Shown: positions 60,196-64,000 of the stretch, piece by piece
Position numbering within the stretch: the first letter of the stretch is position 1
Layout: every line of letters begins with the position of its first letter
NCBI GenBank assembly: GCA_964479465.1
Contig: CAYZMG010000005.1
Location: 49,340-113,339 of the forward strand
Reading direction: 5' to 3'
Length of the DNA stretch: 64,000 bases
From: CADCTB01 sp964479465
Lineage (GTDB): Bacteria; Actinomycetota; Acidimicrobiia; Acidimicrobiales; AC-14
Position numbers and translations under genes: made by a program
Notes under the pieces: generated by a model
Seen by the model: the letters and a program-made list of their open reading frames with translations, nothing else
Told to the model about the DNA's origin: nothing
Databases searched by the model: none

Positions 60196-61761
60196 TCACG
60201 CCATGAAGGGCCAGCCGGCGTCGCGGCCGTCCTCCAGCACCTTCATCACCGCGAATGTGGCGTCGGTGAAGCCGCCGAGCGTGTAGCGACCACGCTGGCC
60301 TGCTGGCAGGGCGGACGGCCGGTAGCCGGCCAGGTCGAACGTGTAGATCAGCGGCACGTGGTCGAGCCGGACTCGGCCCGAGTCGTGCTGCTGGTCGTCG
60401 GTGAGCATGACGACCCGCGCGTGACGCTTCGGATCGAAGTGGCGGGCGATGGCGGTGTGGCCGAACGTCGAGTGGCCGACCGAGCCGACCAGATCGACCA
60501 CCTTGGCAACACCGCCGAGCAGCGAGATGCCGGCCAGCTCGCGCAGCCGGCGGTTCCGGTCGCCGAAGATGACGACGTCGACGTCGGTCGACCGCTTCGC
60601 CGTGGCCATGGCCATGACCGCGGCCACCTCCACCCGCGACAGCTTCGATCGGCCTGACACCGGCGCCGTCATGGACGACGAGGTGTCGATCACCACGAGG
60701 GTGCGGTCGAGCGTCGGGATGTTGGCGACCGTGAGGTCGAGGGTGCGGCCGAGGGCTCGCTTCCAGTTGTCCGACGGCGCGTGCTTGTACGCCGCCCACA
60801 CCTGGTAGGGGAACAGCCGGGCCTTGGCCACCTGGCCGGGGTCGGTGATCTTGGCGATGACGGCGTCGATGACGGCCTCGTCGATACCGGCCTCGTCGAA
60901 GTTGCGAAGGTTGCGGACCAGGGCCATCACGCCCATCGACGGGATGACCGAGGCCCACGCCTCGGCACCCATGCCACCGGGCAGCCAGCCCGACAGGCGC
61001 TCCCACGAGAAACCGGCCTCGGCCAGCGCAGCCGGGCCCCGGGCGCGCAGGACCGATCGACGGTCCTCCGCCGGGACAGCGTCGAGGGCCGCCGCGGCGG
61101 CGAGCACCGGCAGGCGATCGCCGGCGGCCACAGCCTCGTCGTGGTGGCGGCGGTCGAGCATCCAGCGGAACAGGGCCGACTGGCGAACGTCACGTGGCTG
61201 AGGATGGGCCAGCTCGATCACATCCGCCATGCGGACCTGGCGCGACAGGCCGTCGTAGCGGAGGGCGGCCCGCTCGGTGTACAGACGACGGGCCGCATCG
61301 GCCACGCCGCGCTTGACGGCCATTGGCAGGTTGCGACCATGCGTCGTGAGCCAGTAGCCGAGCAGCTCGGCCGGCTCGTCGGCGCGCTGGAGAACGCCGT
61401 CGACGACGGCGCGGCCGTGCGGGCCGCCGGCGGCCACGTACTCGGCCGCCATCACGACCGCGGCCGATCGCATGAGCAGCGTGGTGCGCAGGTACGGAGC
61501 GAGGCCGGCGACGAACGCCGGGTTGGTCGCCGTGACCTGGTGGACGAGGGCGGCGAAGCGGGCGTCGCGGTCGGTGGCGCGCTCGTAGAAGGTGTCCTCA
61601 CCGACCATGTTGGTGGCGGCGAGCAGGAACAGCTCCGACTCGGCGTCGCGCACGAAGGCCAGGCCACCCTCGTGGGTGAGGGTGCGCCGGCCCGTGGTGC
61701 GCAGGGGGGCGGTGAGGTTGGCCCGCAGCGGGCGGCGGCGGGTGCCCGAGAACTTGGTCAT
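60196..61761 (-). CDS. rsr: Ro60/Rsr TROVE-domain RNA-binding protein
   Basis: Ro proteins form a HEAT-like ring that binds Y RNAs and misfolded or damaged RNA. ATG 61761 follows AAAGGAG by 7 bases and gives 521 residues. The TROVE ring spans about 15-330 (LTHEGGLAFVRDAESELFLL near the start), then a von Willebrand A domain with the MIDAS motif DTSSSM near 358 and later LTDDQQHDS. It lies directly downstream of the tRNA/Y-RNA array and rtcB on the same strand, an RNA-repair arrangement. Family identity is clear; the gene name follows bacterial usage. Confidence 0.92.
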   Translation of the reverse strand: MTKFSGTRRRPLRANLTAPLRTTGRRTLTHEGGLAFVRDAESELFLLAATNMVGEDTFYERATDRDARFAALVHQVTATNPAFVAGLAPYLRTTLLMRSAAVVMAAEYVAAGGPHGRAVVDGVLQRADEPAELLGYWLTTHGRNLPMAVKRGVADAARRLYTERAALRYDGLSRQVRMADVIELAHPQPRDVRQSALFRWMLDRRHHDEAVAAGDRLPVLAAAAALDAVPAEDRRSVLRARGPAALAEAGFSWERLSGWLPGGMGAEAWASVIPSMGVMALVRNLRNFDEAGIDEAVIDAVIAKITDPGQVAKARLFPYQVWAAYKHAPSDNWKRALGRTLDLTVANIPTLDRTLVVIDTSSSMTAPVSGRSKLSRVEVAAVMAMATAKRSTDVDVVIFGDRNRRLRELAGISLLGGVAKVVDLVGSVGHSTFGHTAIARHFDPKRHARVVMLTDDQQHDSGRVRLDHVPLIYTFDLAGYRPSALPAGQRGRYTLGGFTDATFAVMKVLEDGRDAGWPFMA

Positions 61762-61798
61762 GGCGGTGCTCCTTTGGTGGGTTGTCGATGGAGATGGT

Positions 61799-61909
61799 CC
61801 GGTCAGGGAACAGGGCGGACGAGCGGTGCCGAGTCGAACGGCGGGCGCACAGTTGCCCGTGGCGCCCTTCATGCCAATTGAAGGAAGCCCGTCCTTCGCA
61901 GCTGACCGG
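61799..61909 (-). ncRNA. candidate Y RNA with tRNA-like arms
   Basis: Hand folding of the minus strand: terminal helix CCGGTCAG/CTGACCGG (8 bp), internal loop strands CTGCGAA and GCCCTGTTCC, second helix GGACGGGC/GCTCGTCC (8 bp with one G-U). Inside are three hairpins: CCTTC-AATTGGCAT-GAAGG (D-loop-like), a long GGGCGC/GCGCCC hairpin, and GCCG-TTCGACT-CGGC (T-arm-like). Its end is 37 bases upstream of the rsr start. The scaffold is shared with the two RNAs at 61914 and 62847. Confidence 0.65.
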
Positions 61910-61913
61910 TGAT

Positions 61914-62062
61914 CGAGTCGGCCTGGGAACCAGACGGCGGAGGACACAAGGTGCTCTACCGTTGAGCTACGCCCGGCGTGTGGTGCCGGGCGGCGGGATT
62001 CGAACCCGCAACCACCCGCTTAAGAGGCGAAGGAACCCCCGCCTGCGCATCAGGCCGACTCG
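61914..62062 (-). ncRNA. candidate Y RNA enclosing a permuted tRNA-Lys(CTT)-like domain
   Basis: Terminal helix CGAGTCGGCCTG/CAGGCCGACTCG (12 bp, perfect), internal loop ATGCGCA and GTCTGGTTCC, second helix GGCGGGGG/CCTCCGCC (8 bp, one G-U). The interior then reads, 5' to 3': anticodon arm TTCGC-CTCTTAA-GCGGG (CTT), TGGTT, T arm GCGGG-TTCGAAT-CCCGC, acceptor strand CGCCCGGC, loop ACCACAC, acceptor strand GCCGGGCG, TA, D arm GCTC-AACGGTA-GAGC. All tRNA parts are present, but the 3' half precedes the 5' half. Bacterial YrlA-type Y RNAs are known to carry a tRNA-mimicking domain with a closed acceptor stem; an intact anticodon arm is unusual. Confidence 0.7.
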
Positions 62063-62081
62063 GCTGCGGAGCATCGTCGTG

Positions 62082-62156
62082 TGGCTGCGAGGCCAGGATT
62101 CGAACCCGGATTTCCTGGTTCAGAGCCAGGCGTGGTGCCGATTGCACTACCTCGCA
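62082..62156 (-). tRNA. tRNA-Gln(CTG)
   Basis: Acceptor TGCGAGG/CCTCGCA, anticodon stem CCTGG/CCAGG with loop CTCTGAA, T arm CCGGG-TTCGAAT-CCTGG, then G and an encoded CCA (62082-62084). D stem GTG/CAC. Well-formed. Confidence 0.85.
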
Positions 62157-62161
62157 TCGGT

Positions 62162-62232
62162 CTGGATGGAGAGACTCGAACTCCCAACCCCCGGCTCCCA
62201 GGGCCGGTGCGCTCCCATTGCGCCACATCCAG
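62162..62232 (-). tRNA. tRNA-Pro(TGG)-like
   Basis: Acceptor CTGGATG/CATCCAG, D stem GCGC/GCGC, anticodon stem CCGGC/GCCGG, loop CCTGGGA (TGG), T arm GGGAG-TTCGAGT-CTCTC. Position 33 is C instead of the nearly universal U. No CCA (ACCG). Confidence 0.75.
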
Positions 62233-62247
62233 CTGTTGCGGATCGAT

Positions 62248-62324
62248 TGGTACTGACGGTCGGATTCGAACCGACACTGGCGGCGGTCTGAGCGCCGTGC
62301 CTCTCCCGGTTGGGCTACGTCAGC
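62248..62324 (-). tRNA. tRNA with Leu(CAG) anticodon in a class I body
   Basis: Acceptor GCTGACG/CGTCAGT, anticodon stem CGGCG/CGCCG with loop CTCAGAC (CAG), T arm GTCGG-TTCGAAT-CCGAC, A and an encoded CCA. The variable region is short, whereas leucine tRNAs normally have a long variable arm. It may be a decoy or be charged differently. Confidence 0.75.
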
Positions 62325-62326
62325 AT

Positions 62327-62402
62327 TGGTGGACCGAGCCGGACTCGAACCGGCAACCTTCTCCTTGCAAGGGAGCTGCGCATCCAGTTGCGCTACCGGC
62401 CC
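62327..62402 (-). tRNA. tRNA-Ala(TGC)
   Basis: Acceptor GGGCCGG/TCGGTCC with two G-U pairs, D stem GCGC/GCGC, anticodon loop CTTGCAA (TGC), T arm GCCGG-TTCGAGT-CCGGC, then A and encoded CCA. The anticodon stem has one mismatch at its base. The acceptor lacks an obvious G3-U70 identical to tRNA-Ala of the core, but G3 does pair with U here. Confidence 0.8.
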
Positions 62403-62403
62403 G

Positions 62404-62474
62404 TGGTGGCGGGGGCGGGGATCGAACCCGCGCGCAGGGCGTATGAGACCCCGCTGATCGCCAGATCCCCCGCA
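62404..62474 (-). tRNA. tRNA-Met(CAT)-like
   Basis: Acceptor TGCGGGG/CCCCGCC with a mismatched first pair, small D arm (CTG/CAG), anticodon stem GGGGT/GCCCT, loop CTCATAC (CAT), T arm GCGGG-TTCGATC-CCCGC, A and encoded CCA. CAT could also be an Ile2 tRNA after lysidine modification. Structure is slightly reduced. Confidence 0.7.
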
Positions 62475-62484
62475 GTGATGGTGA

Positions 62485-62606
62485 TGGGGTGACCGGCCGG
62501 ACTCGAACGGAGCGGCGAGCGAATCGGAGCGAAGCGGAGGTGAGACCAGCCGTCGGCTTCTTCCGGGGCCACGTCCCGGCGTGTCGTCCACTTCTACTTC
62601 GGCCAC
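62485..62606 (-). tRNA. tRNA-His(GTG)-like with expanded variable region
   Basis: Acceptor GTGGCCG/CGGTCAC, anticodon stem CCGGG/CCCGG with loop ACGTGGC (GTG), C at the discriminator position as in tRNA-His, then encoded CCA. Between anticodon and T arms lie about 50 extra bases with a short repeat (gagcg/cggagcg units). Base 33 is C and the T stem has mismatches. It is probably not a normal decoding tRNA. Confidence 0.55.
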
Positions 62607-62609
62607 AGT

Positions 62610-62681
62610 CGACGAGGGAGGAGTCGAACCTCCGGCATCCTCTTTGTAAGAGAGGCGGTCTGGCCACTGACCTACTCGTCG
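62610..62681 (-). tRNA. tRNA-Val(TAC)
   Basis: All stems are perfect: acceptor CGACGAG/CTCGTCG, D stem GGTC/GACC, anticodon stem CCTCT/AGAGG with loop CTTACAA (TAC), T arm GGAGG-TTCGACT-CCTCC. CCA is not encoded. Confidence 0.9.
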
Positions 62682-62690
62682 GCATTGCGT

Positions 62691-62763
62691 AGGGCACCGT
62701 GGAGTCGAACCACGTCATCCCGCGGTATCAGCGCGGTGCCTTATCCGTCTGGCTCGCACCCCT
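62691..62763 (-). tRNA. tRNA-Ile(GAT)-like, weak acceptor
   Basis: Anticodon stem CCGCG/CGCGG with loop CTGATAC (GAT) and T arm CGTGG-TTCGACT-CCACG are perfect; the D stem is GCC/GGC. The acceptor pairs only in its first four positions (AGGG/CCCT). No CCA. Confidence 0.7.
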
Positions 62764-62768
62764 CGAGC

Positions 62769-62843
62769 TGGTGGTCCCGGCAGTGCTCGAACCTGCTCCT
62801 GCCGGGCTTCAACCGGCCGCTCCACCGTCAGAGCTTCAGGACC
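62769..62843 (-). tRNA. tRNA-Phe(GAA)-like
   Basis: Acceptor GGTCCTG/CGGGACC, D stem GCTC/GAGC, anticodon stem GCCGG/CCGGC with loop TTGAAGC (GAA), A and encoded CCA (62769-62771). The T stem has one mismatch at the conserved 53-61 pair. Confidence 0.75.
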
Positions 62844-62846
62844 ATG

Positions 62847-62937
62847 CCTCGCCCGGGAACCGGACGACCGGAGGGTTGCGCCCTTGCGGGCATTCATTTA
62901 CAGATGAAGTAGCCCCCGGTCTGCGCATCGGGCGAGG
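62847..62937 (-). ncRNA. candidate Y RNA, compact form
   Basis: Terminal helix CCTCGCCCG/CGGGCGAGG (9 bp), internal loop ATGCGCA and GTCCGGTTCC, second helix GACCGGGGG/CCCTCCGGTC (9 bp, one G-U). The interior holds two small hairpins, TTCAT-CTGTAA-ATGAA and GCCC-GCAA-GGGC. A first reading as a broken tRNA-Tyr (CTGTAAA) is less good because there is no D or T arm. At 91 bases it has the usual size of Y RNAs. Confidence 0.65.
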
Positions 62938-62946
62938 TGAAGCAGG

Positions 62947-63019
62947 GCCGGCGGCGGGGATCGAACCCGCTCTTTCTCGGTTACGACGCGAGCGTCCTTA
63001 CCCTCAGGACCTCACCGGC
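62947..63019 (-). tRNA. tRNA-Thr(CGT)
   Basis: Acceptor GCCGGTG/CGCCGGC, D stem GTCC/GGAC, anticodon loop GTCGTAA (CGT), T arm GCGGG-TTCGATC-CCCGC. The anticodon stem has one C-C mismatch next to the loop. No CCA. It is the first RNA after rtcB. Confidence 0.75.
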
Positions 63020-63024
63020 AGGGT

Positions 63025-63058
63025 GGTCCCGCCCGAGGTGGGCACGTCGGGCGGGACC
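63025..63058. terminator. perfect 12-bp hairpin after rtcB
   Basis: GGTCCCGCCCGA and TCGGGCGGGACC pair perfectly around a 10-base loop, 13 bp past the rtcB stop and 6 bp before tRNA-Thr. It could terminate part of the transcripts or mark the 3' end of the rtcB mRNA for processing. Confidence 0.6.
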
Positions 63059-63071
63059 GGTAGCGACTGCC

Positions 63072-64000
63072 TCAGGTGCCCTTGTAGTTGAGGATCTGGT
63101 GCAGCGTGTGCAGGACGGTGACGAGGTCGGCCTGGTCGGCCATGACCTGATCGATGTCCTTGTAGGCGGCGGGGATCTCATCCAGCAGGGCGCCGGCCCG
63201 GTCCGAGAGCCAGACCTTGCCGGCCATGGCCGTGGCCAGGTCGGCGTTGGTGAAGAGCTTGCGGGCCTTGGTCCGGCTGTGGCGCCGGCCGGCGCCGTGC
63301 GAGCACGACGTCCAACTCGCCTCGTTGCCCTTGCCCTCGACGATGTAGCTGCGGGTGCCCATCGAGCCCGGGATGACGCCGAGGTCGCCGATGTCGGCCC
63401 GGATGGCGCCCTTGCGGGTGACCCACAGCTCCCGGCCCTCATGGACCTCCTGCTGGGTGAAGTTGTGGTGGCAGTTGATCCGGCGAGTCTCCTTGCCGGT
63501 GCCGATGAAGCGCAGCGCCTCCACCATGGCCTGGTCCATCATCGAGTTGCGGTTGGCCTTGGCGTAGTCCTGGGCCCAGCCCATGTCGGTGACGTAGGCC
63601 TCGAACTCCGGCGTGCCCTGCACGAACCAGGCCAGGTCGGGGTCCTCGAGGCTGAGCTGCAGCTGCTTGGCCAGACGCCGGGCCTTGGCGATGTGCATCT
63701 GGGCCAGCTGGTTGCCGATGCCCCGGCTGCCCGAGTGCAGAACGACCCACACCCGGCCGCGCTCGTCGATACACAGCTCGAAGAAGTGGTTGCCCGAGCC
63801 GAGGGTGCCGAACTGCTTGGCCGCCTTGTCGGCCTGGGCTGCCGACAGGGAAGTGGCCGGACAGTGGTTCGACAGCCAGCGGCCGGCGGCGTTGCCGGCC
63901 TTGTCGTGACCCTTGCCCACGCCGGCGGGTACCGCCCGCTCGATCCGGCCGAGGAGCGGCTCGATGTTGTCGGGCAGCTGGTCCTCGGTGACGTCGAGCT
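63072..64000 (-). CDS. rtcB: RNA 3'-phosphate ligase RtcB, partial
   Basis: RtcB joins 2',3'-cyclic phosphate and 5'-OH ends with GTP and manganese. The frame is open to the window edge; 309 C-terminal codons are visible and the N-terminus with the first Cys ligand lies outside. Present are the metal and catalytic blocks GSGNHFFELCID, HSGSRGIGNQL, CHHNFTQQE and SHGAGRRHSR, the last with the His that is guanylylated. It is upstream of the tRNA/Y-RNA array and rsr on the same strand. Confidence 0.93.
   Translation of the reverse strand, partial: LDVTEDQLPDNIEPLLGRIERAVPAGVGKGHDKAGNAAGRWLSNHCPATSLSAAQADKAAKQFGTLGSGNHFFELCIDERGRVWVVLHSGSRGIGNQLAQMHIAKARRLAKQLQLSLEDPDLAWFVQGTPEFEAYVTDMGWAQDYAKANRNSMMDQAMVEALRFIGTGKETRRINCHHNFTQQEVHEGRELWVTRKGAIRADIGDLGVIPGSMGTRSYIVEGKGNEASWTSCSHGAGRRHSRTKARKLFTNADLATAMAGKVWLSDRAGALLDEIPAAYKDIDQVMADQADLVTVLHTLHQILNYKGT

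Noticed and set aside
61952..61979. Separate degenerate tRNA with only a D arm
   Set aside because: Its acceptor strand pairs perfectly with the preceding Lys-like half, and the flanks pair over 20 bp, so it is the second half of the permuted domain.
62847..62937. First reading as a tRNA-Tyr(GTA) with a long variable arm
   Set aside because: The CTGTAA loop has six bases, D and T arms cannot be formed, and the Y-RNA-like scaffold shared with two other RNAs fits far better.
61860..63020. A CRISPR array suggested by repeated ggattcgaacc blocks
   Set aside because: The repeated blocks are T arms of different tRNAs, with no regular spacing or constant repeat, and there are no cas genes.

Overview
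The window is GC-rich (about 70 percent in the core, visibly lower in the islands) and has actinobacterial gene style: GTG/TTG starts, 1-4 bp start/stop overlaps, Thr/Pro/Ala-rich secreted proteins, and a carotenoid locus with a two-subunit CrtYc/CrtYd lycopene cyclase. I infer an actinomycete-type bacterium, plausibly of the Acidimicrobiia, but no rRNA or marker gene here fixes the rank.

Layout. 1-8.9 kb is decaying accessory DNA. It has a multi-PAS histidine kinase, small membrane proteins, and remnants of a kinase, a hydrolase, a serine resolvase, an IS110 transposase and an excisionase-like gene. An imperfect 56-bp repeat flanks a 2.2-kb segment. 8.9-18.2 kb is an integrated element in a tRNA-Ala(CGC) gene. 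It carries 68-bp direct repeats at its ends, a tyrosine integrase, an excisionase-like regulator, a MobF-type relaxase-helicase and seven small cargo genes. A second, older excisionase copy abuts the distal repeat, so the site was used at least twice.

18.2-30.7 kb is core chromosome: a translin-like protein, molybdenum cofactor genes (moaC, moaA, moeA), a GGDEF protein coupled to galU, a FmdB-type zinc ribbon, mtnP, a CpaB-like SAF protein, uppP, and a tldD/pmbA pair. 30.8-43.5 kb is an isoprenoid/carotenoid and lipid block (crtE, crtI, crtB, crtYc, crtYd, dxs, a glycosyltransferase, a PAP2 protein, a CDP-alcohol transferase). 43.6-46.9 kb holds an ATP-grasp ligase, an aldo/keto reductase and a phosphoesterase lipoprotein; near-identical hairpins sit at the convergent junctions on both sides.

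47.0-53.4 kb is a probable conflict/immunity locus. A TIR-STAND-NTPase-WD40 protein is divergent from an operon of a membrane protein (TM, TrkA/RCK-like, RyR) and a SLOG/LSDAT-like protein. This suggests NAD-derived nucleotide signalling to a membrane effector.

57.0-64.0 kb starts at tRNA-Arg(CCT) with a second tyrosine integrase and ends in an RNA-repair island on the minus strand: rtcB (cut by the window edge), an array of about ten tRNA or tRNA-like genes with different anticodons, and rsr (Ro60/TROVE). By hand folding I find three RNAs among the tRNAs that share one scaffold: a terminal helix, a conserved asymmetric internal loop (5' strand like ATGCGCA, 3' strand ending GGTTCC or TGTTCC) and a second helix. 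They look like Y RNAs, the partners of Ro60. One encloses a complete but circularly permuted tRNA-Lys(CTT)-like domain. This island and the TIR/RyR/SLOG locus are the two most interesting parts of the window.
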